Source: Deltaproteobacteria bacterium
GTDB lineage: Bacteria; Desulfobacterota; Binatia; UBA1149; SPBQ01
Direction of reading: 5' to 3'
Length of the DNA: 64,000 bases
Assembly: GCA_029262375.1 (NCBI GenBank)
Contig: JAJCZM010000051.1
Coordinates: 248,001 to 312,000, forward strand
In this document: positions 53,663-62,346 of the stretch, piece by piece
How positions within the stretch are numbered: position 1 is the first letter of the stretch
Layout: every line of letters starts with the position of its first letter
Program-made: the position numbers and the translations under genes
The notes under the pieces: model-generated
Seen by the model: the letters and a program-made list of their open reading frames with translations, nothing else
The model's database searches: none
What the model was told of the DNA's origin: nothing

Positions 53663-54435
53663 ATCGACGCACCTTACACTCACGGCTCGGTCTCGTATGC
53701 GCGGGCATGCTCACCTGCTTGCTGATGCCGGCGGTCATGCGCGCGGGCGAACACGGCCATTCGCATGGGGATGAACCCGGCCATCGCCAGGCGGACGCGC
53801 CGACGCACGATCCGATCAAAGCTACCGACCGAGGCGAATTCGCCGCGACCAGCCATAGGCGTTTCGACGACGTCGAATACTGGCAAGGCGTATTCGACGA
53901 TCCGAAACGCGACGCCTGGCAACAGCCCGACGCCATCGCGAACGCGCTGCGTCTCAACAACGGACAAACCGTAGCCGACCTCGGTACCGGGACGGGGTAT
54001 ATGATCTCTCGCCTTTCGCGGGCTGTCGGCGCGGCGGGAACCGTCTACGCAGTCGAAGTCGAACCCAACTTAGTCGCGCACGTCCGAGAACGCATCGAAG
54101 CAAACGAACTCTCCAACGTGACGCCCGTCTTGGCTTCCAAGGATCACCCTCGCCTGCCGGTCGGCAGCATCGATCTGTTGCTGATTCTCGACACGTATCA
54201 TCACTTGGACCGGCGCGATGAATATTTGGCGATCCTGCAACAGACGCTCAAGCCCAACGGCCGCGTCGCAATCATCGACTGGAAAAAGAAGGAACTGCCT
54301 GTCGGGCCACCCCCCGCGCATAAGCTGGCGCGCGACCGCGTGGTCGACGAGATGACGAGCGCGGGCTTCGCACTCGTCGAAGAACCGACGACGCTCGAGA
54401 ACCAGTACTTCCTGATCTTCGAGCGTAGCTCCTAG
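53659..54435 (+). CDS. Class I SAM methyltransferase with an N-terminal signal peptide
   Basis: 258 residues from the ATG at 53659. Residues 1-29 look like a Sec signal (RRTLHSRLGLVCAGMLTCLL, then MPAVMRAG), followed by a His-rich stretch (GEHGHSHGDEPGHR). The methyltransferase fold comes next: VADLGTGTGYMISRLSRAVG near 98-117, VYAVEVEPN and LILDTYHHLDRRDEYL. A signal on a SAM enzyme is odd, as SAM is cytoplasmic; it may be a membrane anchor. Ends 4 bp into the convergent barrel gene. Confidence 0.85.
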   Translation: MNRRTLHSRLGLVCAGMLTCLLMPAVMRAGEHGHSHGDEPGHRQADAPTHDPIKATDRGEFAATSHRRFDDVEYWQGVFDDPKRDAWQQPDAIANALRLNNGQTVADLGTGTGYMISRLSRAVGAAGTVYAVEVEPNLVAHVRERIEANELSNVTPVLASKDHPRLPVGSIDLLLILDTYHHLDRRDEYLAILQQTLKPNGRVAIIDWKKKELPVGPPPAHKLARDRVVDEMTSAGFALVEEPTTLENQYFLIFERSS

Positions 54436-55676
54436 AACAGGTGCTCTAGACCGATGCCGACCACGAACTGAACCCGGTCATCGCCTTCGATCTCCTGAAA
54501 TTTCGTCGTGAAATCCAGCTTGCCGACGTATCGCTCGGACAAGCGCTTACGCCAGTCTACGCCGACCGAAGTGGTTTCGATTTCAAGCAAACGAACGATT
54601 TCCGGAACCCCTGGCCCCGCACCCAATGGTGCCGCCTCTTCCTGTTCGAACGCGTTACCAAAACCGACCTTTGCGCTGATAGACTCCTCTGCGTCCGGAA
54701 ACGAGAAACGTGCCATGAGCGCGCCTGAGCTCGCGGCATCGCCGTCGCTCGTGTCTACCGCGAATAGTCCCTGGAAGAACCAGCGCTTCCAGTATCGACC
54801 GAGCGAGCCTTTGAGCGTCACGACATCCTCTTCGTACACGGTCCAGTCGATACCGAGCGAGCCTTCCATCTGCTCGGTTAGAGTTTGCACGATTTCGGCG
54901 CCGAGCATGAAATCGTGCAGGATGTCCCCCGTCGCATAGCTCATCCGCAGATGCGCGTAGGTCGTATCCCCCAAGGTCGGGTACGCTTCGGCATCGAGCT
55001 GTAGCGCCGATTCGTTGAAGCGGTTGATGTAACCCGCTCGCGCGATCAGCGCGACACGATCGTCACGCCGCTCGGACGCCACGTGTACGCCGTGCCAAGC
55101 ATCGACATCGTCGTCGAACGTGCGGCTGCGGTAGTCGAGGGATGCCCGGTAGGTCGCTGCGGCGGCCTCGTCGCGCTTGACCTTCGGATTGCTCGTTCGT
55201 GGACGCGCCGCGACCTGTGTCGGCGTCGGCTCGACCGTGGAGGCTCGCGCAACGGTCGCGCACCGTGCCCGCAACTCACTATCGTTCGGGATGAGAATCC
55301 TACTCTCGGCGCACAACTCAGCTGCGCGCTCGTGCTCGCCCGCCCAGTATTCGACGTCAATAAGCGCCTTGCGCGCGGCGGCGTGATCAGGCTCGCGTTC
55401 GATCACGCGATGTAACGCATCACGTGCCGGAGCGTGGCGCCCTTCCCAGCCGTCGAGGCGGGCAAGCAGTACTGTGGCATCCGAATACGACGGCGAGAGC
55501 ACCAAGACCTCGACGGCCAGTCGTCGTGCCTCCGATCGATCCCCTGCGTCCGCCGCGCGTTCCGCCGCGGCATATAGCTCATCGACTCGACTCGAAGCAG
55601 GATCCTCGGCCAACGAAAGACCCGCGAAACCGAGCAACAAGATGGTCAAGAACAGCCCGCTAAAAATCCGCATCAT
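54432..55676 (-). CDS. TPR protein with YaiO-family outer-membrane beta-barrel
   Basis: 414 residues. Signal peptide 1-23 (GLSLAEDP); TPR-like helices 28-140 (ARRLAVEVLVLSPSYSDATVL, ALHRVIEREPDHAAARKAL); a Pro/Thr linker; then from about 172 amphipathic beta strands ending in a C-terminal Phe (VGIGLEHLF), as in YaiO barrels. A likely polysaccharide exporter or scaffold in the outer membrane. Last gene of the regulator-HEAT-glycosyltransferase unit, 59 bp after the glycosyltransferase. Confidence 0.87.
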   Translation of the reverse strand: MMRIFSGLFLTILLLGFAGLSLAEDPASSRVDELYAAAERAADAGDRSEARRLAVEVLVLSPSYSDATVLLARLDGWEGRHAPARDALHRVIEREPDHAAARKALIDVEYWAGEHERAAELCAESRILIPNDSELRARCATVARASTVEPTPTQVAARPRTSNPKVKRDEAAAATYRASLDYRSRTFDDDVDAWHGVHVASERRDDRVALIARAGYINRFNESALQLDAEAYPTLGDTTYAHLRMSYATGDILHDFMLGAEIVQTLTEQMEGSLGIDWTVYEEDVVTLKGSLGRYWKRWFFQGLFAVDTSDGDAASSGALMARFSFPDAEESISAKVGFGNAFEQEEAAPLGAGPGVPEIVRLLEIETTSVGVDWRKRLSERYVGKLDFTTKFQEIEGDDRVQFVVGIGLEHLF

Positions 55677-55735
55677 CTACCTATTCCTCTTCCTCAGTCC
55701 TCGTGTCGCGCGCCGACGGCATCTCAGGTTCGGAC

Positions 55736-57157
55736 TCAGCGCCAACTCTGTGCTTCGACGAAGCCGCGCCTGCGCATCTCGCCCCACTCTCGTCGGCCGG
55801 TCATCGCGCGTCGAAGACCGTTCAACCGCCACAGGACCGTAAGTTGTCGATAGCCGAGCGGCTCGCATAGAGCATAGCCGATCATGCGGAGAAAATCGCT
55901 CGTGCGTTCGTATCGGCGAAAGGTTGCTTCTTCCATCACAACAGCGACGAGCGTGACCATGACCCCGTAGCCCCAAGCCACGAGCGCGAACGTCGCGGCA
56001 TACTGCACCCCCAGTAAGCCCATACATAGACCCAGGACGACGATCAGCAGTCCGTAGAACTCAACGAGAGGCGCCAGTAGCTCGCCGAGCACGAAGAACG
56101 GAAACACAACGAGCCCGATCTTGCCGTAGCGGTAGTTAAAGAACAGCTCGAAGTTTCGTGCGAGCGAGGTGGCGAGACCTCTGTGCCACCGCTCTCGTTG
56201 TCGGGCCAGGCTGGTTACGTCAGCCGGGACCTCCGTCCATGCCACCGGGTCTGGAATGAACGGCATCTGATACGAAATGTCGTTTTGGAGCAGATATCGG
56301 TGCAGACGAATGACGAGTTCGACGTCCTCGCCGACCGACGCAGGGTCATAGCCACCGACCGCGACCAGATAGTCGCGACGGAATAGCCCGAAAGCGCCGG
56401 AAATGATCAGGTTGCCACCGAGGGCGTTCCAACCGAGCCGTCCGAACAGAAATCCTCGCAGATACTCGGGGACCTGTAGTCCCGCCAAAAAGCGTCGCGG
56501 CATCGCCACGTCTTCGACGTTGCGGTTCACCACCGTGCAGCCGTTCAGTACGCGCACCGTCGCGCCCGCTGCGGCTACGTTGGGATACAAGACGAACGGC
56601 CTCGCGAGACGTAGTAGCGCATCATGTTCCAGTAGCGTATCCGCATCGACGCACAGGACGAGTGGATGCTGAGCCGCATTGAGAGCTGCGTTGACGGCGT
56701 CGGCTTTTCCGCCTTGCACTTTGTCCACCACCAGCAAGTTCGCTCGCGTGCGAGAGCGGTAGCACGCCTTTACAGGTTTCGTCTCTACGGTGGAACGGTA
56801 GGACGAAGGTACTTCGTACAAATCGAAGGCACGACGTAGGTGCTCTAGCGTCTCGTCACGAGATCCGTCGTTGACGACAACCACCTCGTGCGTCGCATAC
56901 GATAACGCCAACAGGCAATTCACACTGGTCTCGATGGTCGCCTGCATGTCATGAGCGGGCACGAGCACGGATATCGCCGGCAACGCGTCGGACGCGATAT
57001 AGCGACTCACCTCGTCATTCTTATAGATCTCCCAGTGACGCCAGATCTGCGGGATAGACAGCAGCAACAGGAGCAGATGAAACGAGTTGACTGCAACGAA
57101 GTACCAGATGATGGCAGAGTCCGACGAAACGACGAGGTAGTGAACGAACTCCCACAT
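55736..57157 (-). CDS. PgaC-like processive glycosyltransferase (family 2)
   Basis: 473 residues from the ATG at 57157. One N-terminal helix (14-37); GT2 domain with VVVVNDGSRDET (Asp97), CVDADT (171-173), VGEDVE (Asp278) and the processive QRERW at 320-324 (D, DxD, D, QxxRW set complete); then three or four C-terminal helices (346-410). It fits a polymerising enzyme of the PgaC/IcaA/cellulose-synthase class in the inner membrane. The frame is open to 57439 but that part overlaps the HEAT gene. It begins 5 bp after the HEAT stop. Confidence 0.93.
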   Translation of the reverse strand: MWEFVHYLVVSSDSAIIWYFVAVNSFHLLLLLLSIPQIWRHWEIYKNDEVSRYIASDALPAISVLVPAHDMQATIETSVNCLLALSYATHEVVVVNDGSRDETLEHLRRAFDLYEVPSSYRSTVETKPVKACYRSRTRANLLVVDKVQGGKADAVNAALNAAQHPLVLCVDADTLLEHDALLRLARPFVLYPNVAAAGATVRVLNGCTVVNRNVEDVAMPRRFLAGLQVPEYLRGFLFGRLGWNALGGNLIISGAFGLFRRDYLVAVGGYDPASVGEDVELVIRLHRYLLQNDISYQMPFIPDPVAWTEVPADVTSLARQRERWHRGLATSLARNFELFFNYRYGKIGLVVFPFFVLGELLAPLVEFYGLLIVVLGLCMGLLGVQYAATFALVAWGYGVMVTLVAVVMEEATFRRYERTSDFLRMIGYALCEPLGYRQLTVLWRLNGLRRAMTGRREWGEMRRRGFVEAQSWR

Positions 57158-57162
57158 CCGCG

Positions 57163-58242
57163 CTAGAGACCTCGCACCGTCGGACCGATTTGATCGATCG
57201 CATCCGGCTCCAGTCCGAGTATGTAGCGCACAAGTGATTGATCCGAGGCCTCGTCGTCGCGCTGCAATTGCTCTCGAAGCACTCGAACCCCCGGCACCCC
57301 GATGCGGCGTAGCGCAACGCCCGCCGCTAGCCGAACTTCCCGGTCGACGTCCGCCAATCGCCCTTCGAGACCGCCGGTCGCCGCTACGGATGCGATTCGA
57401 CCGAGCGATTCGCAAACATTTCGCCGAACCACGCTGCACTCGTCATCCAACCTCAGCATCAGAGCCTGCGTGCTCCTGCCATGCGGAAATTCCGACGCGG
57501 CACGCACGGCAGCCGCACGAATCTCCGCGGATCGAACGCTCGTCAGTTGAAGGACTTCGTCCATGTAGATGGGATCAGCCGTCTCGGTGACATACTCGAG
57601 CGCGACGCAAGTTGCTCGCGGCCCCGCCGTCCCACCGAGCGTGGAGAGAACCGTATCGACCACGGCGCGATCATGTACTTGCAAGACGTCGAAGATGTAG
57701 CGCCGCAACACAGGCGATGCCTCGATGGAGGCAGTGAACAACTCGCGTAAGAGATCCGGCTCCGGAACCCGCCTGAGGATCCGGATGGCCGCAAGCCGTA
57801 CACCGTGATGCGGATCCCGTAGCAGCGCTTTTGCGTGTTCAAGATCGCTCTCGAGAGCAACGAGCGAAAGGGCGCGCGCGGCATCCAATCGTCGCCACCA
57901 GAACCTCGAACCTGCATGGGAGCGCACGCGCGAGAACCACGGCGTGGTGCGCAGCATGCCCACTATGTCCTCCCAGCGTCCTCCCTCGACACGCCCCGCG
58001 TACGCTCCGACAATCGCGGCAAAAGCGTCGTCCCCGACCTTCGCTAGACGCGCTCTCGCATTTTCATCGCACAATTCGCCTGCCAGCCATCGCGCAATCG
58101 TGTCTTCCCCCACCTCGACCTCGCGGTCGTAGACGGACGTGAAAACACTGCGCGCAATGCGAGCCATCAACAGCCCGGTCAACATCAACAACACGAGCGC
58201 GAGCTGCACGAGCGCAACCTGCATGAGCAGATCGTAGCTCAC
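57163..58242 (-). CDS. Membrane-anchored HEAT-repeat protein
   Basis: 359 residues. One N-terminal membrane helix (about 5-29), then HEAT-type helical repeats from about 115 to 345 (LRDPHHGVRLAAIRILRR, SAEIRAAAVRAASEF, CSVVRRNVCESLGRIA, DREVRLAAGVALRRIG). Probably a cytoplasmic docking surface at the inner membrane that links the regulator to the glycosyltransferase. ATG overlaps the regulator's stop (ATGA), and the glycosyltransferase follows after 5 bp: strong sign of stoichiometric partners. Confidence 0.88.
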   Translation of the reverse strand: MSYDLLMQVALVQLALVLLMLTGLLMARIARSVFTSVYDREVEVGEDTIARWLAGELCDENARARLAKVGDDAFAAIVGAYAGRVEGGRWEDIVGMLRTTPWFSRVRSHAGSRFWWRRLDAARALSLVALESDLEHAKALLRDPHHGVRLAAIRILRRVPEPDLLRELFTASIEASPVLRRYIFDVLQVHDRAVVDTVLSTLGGTAGPRATCVALEYVTETADPIYMDEVLQLTSVRSAEIRAAAVRAASEFPHGRSTQALMLRLDDECSVVRRNVCESLGRIASVAATGGLEGRLADVDREVRLAAGVALRRIGVPGVRVLREQLQRDDEASDQSLVRYILGLEPDAIDQIGPTVRGL

Positions 58243-60680
58243 GACGCGTTCTGGGTTGCGATTCGCTCGAGCCTACTGAGGAGTAGTGGGATTCGTACCG
58301 GTTTGACGATGTAGTCGGCGGCTTGTGAGCGGAGGCCGCGAAGCTGGTCTTTCTCACTGCCGCGTGCGGTGACGAGCACCGTGGTGAAGACTCCGGGACG
58401 TTCCGCTTCGAGTTCATCCAGGATGCTGAAGCCGTCCATACCGGGCAAGTCGACGTCCAGGAGAACGATCGGCCTTTGGCCGCAGACGTTCACAGCCTTC
58501 AATGCTGCCAAGGCGTCGCACCCATTGTAGAACGCCTCCACATCGTAGCCCGCATTGCTGAGCGCATAGACGAGCATCTCGCGGAGGTTCTTGTCGTCCT
58601 CTACAACGAACACGGGTACGGCCGACAGGCGCTGGTTCTTCGAGACACGTGTGACGCGAACACGACCGTCGTGTGGGCGCGCGCGAAGCGCGTCATCCAA
58701 GATCGCCTGCAATGGCTGTCCCGCCGACACCGCGAGTGCGGCGCCCTCGAGTACCACGCCATCCGATGGACTGTCACCGGGGGCCAGTCGCCGGTCGAAT
58801 TCCAAATTCCCAAAACAGCGTTCCAGGCGAAGCGCGAGCTCGTCCTCGCTGACATTGCCCTGCATCACGGTAAGTATGCCGCCGGCGACGCGACCGAGAA
58901 CCGTACGACCGGACCGGAACGTTTCACGCAGTGCATCGGCGACCGCAGCCATTGCGGTGTCACCCGCTTCCAGACCATAGCGGTGCGTAAACGACGTGAG
59001 TCGTTCGACCTCGATTGTAGCAATGGCCCCAGTGCGACATTCCGCGAGCAATTTCACCGTCCTATCAAGGAAACTCGCTCTGCTACGAAAACCAGTGGCT
59101 GGGTCGCGTTCGGCGATGTCACGCTTCATGCGCTCACGTTCAAGTCTGCCAAGCGCGCGAACGCGGAGTTCTTCTTCGAGGATCGGTTTGTTTAGAAAGT
59201 CGTCGGCGCCACTTTCGAACGCCTTAAGGCGAAATTCCGGACTCGAATGCACGGTCTGAATGATGATCGGTAGGCGAGCCCAGCGCGGCGACGACCGGAC
59301 GGCTTTTGCAAGCTCGAGACCGTTCGCTGAGGGCATGTCTACATCGAGAAGCAGAAGGTCGGGATCTTGTCGCTCGAGTTGGGCGAACACATCTATCGCA
59401 TCGTCGAGGCACTCGACCTCGCAACCGGCAGCCCTTAGCTCCGCAGACTCGAACTCGAGAATGCTGAGATCATCGTCGACGATGAGAACCCGTCCGGCGC
59501 GTGAGTCGGGTTGCTCGATCAAGCCACGCCATTCATCAACCAACGCTGCGCCATCGAGTGAGCCGGCCAAGTACAGGTGGACGCCGGCCTCCACGGCCTT
59601 CAGTCGATGTGCAGTCGAGCCGTCACCACCAGCCAAAACCAAAGCACTAGCGCCCGCCTCGAATCTGAAGCGAGACACCAACGCACAATCACTCGCCGTC
59701 GCAGCACCACCGCCAAGCGTGATGACATCGAAGGCCTGTTCACGCACCCGGTCAAGAGCAACGTCCGGCGACTGGAACGCTTCGACAGACCATCCACGCT
59801 GCCGCGCGGCACGCGTGGCGTCTGCAAGCAGGCCGGGATCGTCGTCCAGCAATAGTACGCGCGCGCGCTCGTCGGATTGCTCGCCTTCGGCATCGGCTGC
59901 GGTCACACGAATCGCACCAGCAGCCTTTATGGCGCGAGCCAACAACCCGTCGATGTTCGCGATCGCGTTGCGCACGCGACCCAAGTCGACTGCCGCATCG
60001 GTATCGACTTCGTCGAGCCAGCCCGCGACGAGCGTCTCCGCTTCGGCAGCGACCTGCCCTATGCCGGGAAATCCGTAGCTCGCCGCTGAACCGTGAATCT
60101 GGTGGAAACGACGACGCATCGTCTCAAGCGCCGTACTTCGCGATCGCGAATCGGACGCCGACTCCAGTGCCTGCTGCATTTCCTCGACCGCACTCTTCAG
60201 TGAGCCGAGGTAGTTGGTTCGCATCGGCCGGGCGACGCCTTCCCAAACCGGACGACCGTCATCTGCTACGTCCGAGACGCCGCGGTCTTCGCTGCTCACG
60301 AGACGTGCGATCTCCGTCTTCAACGCGTCCGGTGTGAACGGCTTGCGTACCCGTCCGTCCCACAGGCCCTCATCGTTAGCAGTTTCCGAGTTCGCTTCTT
60401 CATCGGCGCTCAATAGGAGCAACGGCAAGTGCGCGGTCGACTCGGCCGCCCGCAGTACGGACGCGACACGATCACCATCGAGATCGGGCATGTGGTAGTC
60501 GAGAATCACGAGATCCGGATCGCTCTCGTGGGTCAGTGCGAGAGCCTGCGTGCCGTTCTCTGCGAGCAACACCTGGTAGCCCTGCCGGGTGAGGATGGCC
60601 ATCAGAAGCCGCCGGATAGAGGAATCATCGTCTGCGGCGACAATCGTCACCGGACGGGGTGTTGCACCTGCGTTTGCCAT
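58239..60680 (-). CDS. Multi-receiver regulator: REC-Hpt-REC-REC-degenerate GGDEF-REC
   Basis: 813 residues from the ATG at 60680. REC1 (12-127, Asp61); Hpt (about 155-255, His193 in FHQIHGSA); a degenerate REC (274-390) with the Asp280-Asp281 pair but no acceptor Asp (FDVITLGGG); REC (396-512, Asp446); a GGDEF-like domain (526-680) whose signature reads GGILT at 601-605 area, so not an active cyclase; and a C-terminal REC (688-806, Asp742, Lys793). No DNA-binding domain and no kinase, so it works by phosphorelay and protein contact. Head of the glycosyltransferase operon. The frame opens at 60740 but the extra residues are basic and unmatched. Confidence 0.92.
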   Translation of the reverse strand: MANAGATPRPVTIVAADDDSSIRRLLMAILTRQGYQVLLAENGTQALALTHESDPDLVILDYHMPDLDGDRVASVLRAAESTAHLPLLLLSADEEANSETANDEGLWDGRVRKPFTPDALKTEIARLVSSEDRGVSDVADDGRPVWEGVARPMRTNYLGSLKSAVEEMQQALESASDSRSRSTALETMRRRFHQIHGSAASYGFPGIGQVAAEAETLVAGWLDEVDTDAAVDLGRVRNAIANIDGLLARAIKAAGAIRVTAADAEGEQSDERARVLLLDDDPGLLADATRAARQRGWSVEAFQSPDVALDRVREQAFDVITLGGGAATASDCALVSRFRFEAGASALVLAGGDGSTAHRLKAVEAGVHLYLAGSLDGAALVDEWRGLIEQPDSRAGRVLIVDDDLSILEFESAELRAAGCEVECLDDAIDVFAQLERQDPDLLLLDVDMPSANGLELAKAVRSSPRWARLPIIIQTVHSSPEFRLKAFESGADDFLNKPILEEELRVRALGRLERERMKRDIAERDPATGFRSRASFLDRTVKLLAECRTGAIATIEVERLTSFTHRYGLEAGDTAMAAVADALRETFRSGRTVLGRVAGGILTVMQGNVSEDELALRLERCFGNLEFDRRLAPGDSPSDGVVLEGAALAVSAGQPLQAILDDALRARPHDGRVRVTRVSKNQRLSAVPVFVVEDDKNLREMLVYALSNAGYDVEAFYNGCDALAALKAVNVCGQRPIVLLDVDLPGMDGFSILDELEAERPGVFTTVLVTARGSEKDQLRGLRSQAADYIVKPVRIPLLLSRLERIATQNAS

Positions 60681-60985
60681 GCTGCGCTGCGGGGAGGGAG
60701 TCCCCCTTCGGCGAAAGAGCAACCGTCGTGCCAGGCACATGGTCGGCCGATGCCCCTACAAGCGTCTAAATACGTTAGGCTTTTTTCGCCGGCGTTCGCC
60801 GGCGGCAGGAACTCGCGAAAAACACGCACATTCCTGGGCAGCGTGGCGACGTTGCGCAACGCATTCGACATGCGACCAGCTATGCAACGGCCGCTTGGAC
60901 ACCGCTTGTCTAGCAATAGCGTTTCGGGTCAACCGAGACGTAGGTACGCGCGGGTAGCGCGGCCACGTAACGGAGGAGCAACGTG
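60681..60985. other. Gap between the polysaccharide operon and the rhodanese gene
   Basis: About 305 bp, divergent starts on both sides. Contains a GC-rich tandem palindrome (CGCCGGCG-TT-CGCCGGCG around 60787-60804) preceded by TTTTTT on the plus strand; the T-run is on the wrong side for a terminator of either flanking gene. GGAGGAG near 60972 is the ribosome site of the rhodanese gene. Confidence 0.35.
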
Positions 60986-61405
60986 ATGGCGATTGCGGAA
61001 ATTACAGCAGCGCAGGCAGCCGAGGTCTTAGAGACGGACACCGGCTCTGTGTATCTCGACGTACGAACGGTCGCTGAGTTCGAACAGGGACACGCAGCCG
61101 GTGCGTACAACGTTCCGGTGCTGTTTATGGAGCCAGGCCGCCCGGCCGAACCGAACGCAACGTTCGCAGCGATCGTCGAACGCCACTTCGAAAAGACTAC
61201 GAAACTGATTGTCGGCTGCCAGAGCGGAGTACGCTCCATGAACGCCTGCCACGTCCTGCAGGGGCTCGGCTTCGCCGACCTAACGAATGTAGCAGGCGGA
61301 TTCGGTGGTGCGCGAGACGGTTCGGCCATCGGCTGGCGCGACGCGGGACTTCCGGTGACGACTACAGCCGAGCCGGGCCGAAGCTATCAAGAGCTCGAGG
61401 CTTAG
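60986..61405 (+). CDS. Single-domain rhodanese-like protein
   Basis: 139 residues from the ATG at 60986, 7 bp after AGGAG (a GTG at 60983 is adjacent). YLDVRTVAEFEQGHAAGAYNVPV and the active-site loop VGCQSGVRSM (Cys) define a thiosulfate sulfurtransferase-type domain. It closely resembles plant-type Sen1/StrP-like single domains. Convergent with the metallo-hydrolase, overlapping by 4 bp. Confidence 0.9.
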   Translation: MAIAEITAAQAAEVLETDTGSVYLDVRTVAEFEQGHAAGAYNVPVLFMEPGRPAEPNATFAAIVERHFEKTTKLIVGCQSGVRSMNACHVLQGLGFADLTNVAGGFGGARDGSAIGWRDAGLPVTTTAEPGRSYQELEA

Positions 61406-62289
61406 GTAGTAGCGCGCGCGCAGAGGAGCCACGTGTCTCCATCCCGCTCGGCGATTCCCGTACCGAGCATACGCCGAAGATGCGCGTCTACAGAGACTGC
61501 CGCAGCGGGGTGTAGGAACTCAGGAACGTCGACGTATATCTTAGCCACCAAGTCGGCGGTCGTCGTGGGACCTTCGCCGAGACCGGAGAGAATCTGCTGG
61601 TCGCGTAACTCTCGGTGCGCGATGTATTCACGCACCTTCTTGTGTGGCTCTCGAATCGCCGGCCCATGCGCGGGATAGATCACGTCCATGTCGAGCGCCA
61701 GAATTCGATCGAGCGATGCCATATAGTCGCCGAGGTCGCCATCGCGAGGGATCACCGTCGTCCCGGCGCCGAGCACAACGTCCCCCGTGAACAGCGCGCG
61801 CTCTTCCTCCAGATAGAAACATAGGTGGTCGGACGCATGGCCGGGCGTCCATATGCCACGCAGCGTCGCACCTTCGGTACGCACAATGCATCCATCTTCT
61901 AGGGGCTCAATCTCTACGCCCTGATCCAATTCGGGGCGGGGCATCTTCAAGACCGGGACACGTCCGATCCGGCCGAAGATACCCTGCACACCGCCGATGT
62001 GATCGGGATGCGCGTGCGTGATGACGATCCGCTCGATTTCCACCAGTCCGTCAGTTTCCAAGATCGCACGCTCGAGGATATCGAGATACGCCGACACGCC
62101 CTGCCCCGTGTCGAGCAAGACACGATTCGCACCGGTACCAATCAGGTACGTGTTGGTCCCGGGTCCGGTGAACGGCCCGGGATTTTGCCCGAGAACGACC
62201 GTTACGCGGTCGGACCATCGATCAATGTCGGCCAGCTGCATTCCAAGCATGGAGTCGGTAACGACACGACCGGTTTCCTTGACTGCCAT
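61402..62289 (-). CDS. Metallo-beta-lactamase-fold hydrolase (LACTB2-like)
   Basis: 295 residues. Zinc ligands in THAHPDHIGG, GHASDHLCFYLE, LFTGDVVLG and YPAHGP; a C-terminal winged-helix tail (GEGPTTTADLVAKIYVDVP). The layout matches LACTB2/beta-lactamase-like thioesterase or nuclease proteins. Minus strand, 57 bp downstream of the CoA-transferase gene. Confidence 0.9.
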   Translation of the reverse strand: MAVKETGRVVTDSMLGMQLADIDRWSDRVTVVLGQNPGPFTGPGTNTYLIGTGANRVLLDTGQGVSAYLDILERAILETDGLVEIERIVITHAHPDHIGGVQGIFGRIGRVPVLKMPRPELDQGVEIEPLEDGCIVRTEGATLRGIWTPGHASDHLCFYLEEERALFTGDVVLGAGTTVIPRDGDLGDYMASLDRILALDMDVIYPAHGPAIREPHKKVREYIAHRELRDQQILSGLGEGPTTTADLVAKIYVDVPEFLHPAAAVSVDAHLRRMLGTGIAERDGDTWLLCARATT

Positions 62290-62346
62290 GACTCACCGCT
62301 ACCAGCCGCACCGGCTACTCGCAACGGCACCTGGCCGATCTGGATG

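Noticed and set aside
60787-60804. Terminator at the CGCCGGCG tandem palindrome
   Set aside because: The T-run lies upstream on the plus strand and would be an A-run after the stem on the minus strand, so it does not fit either direction.
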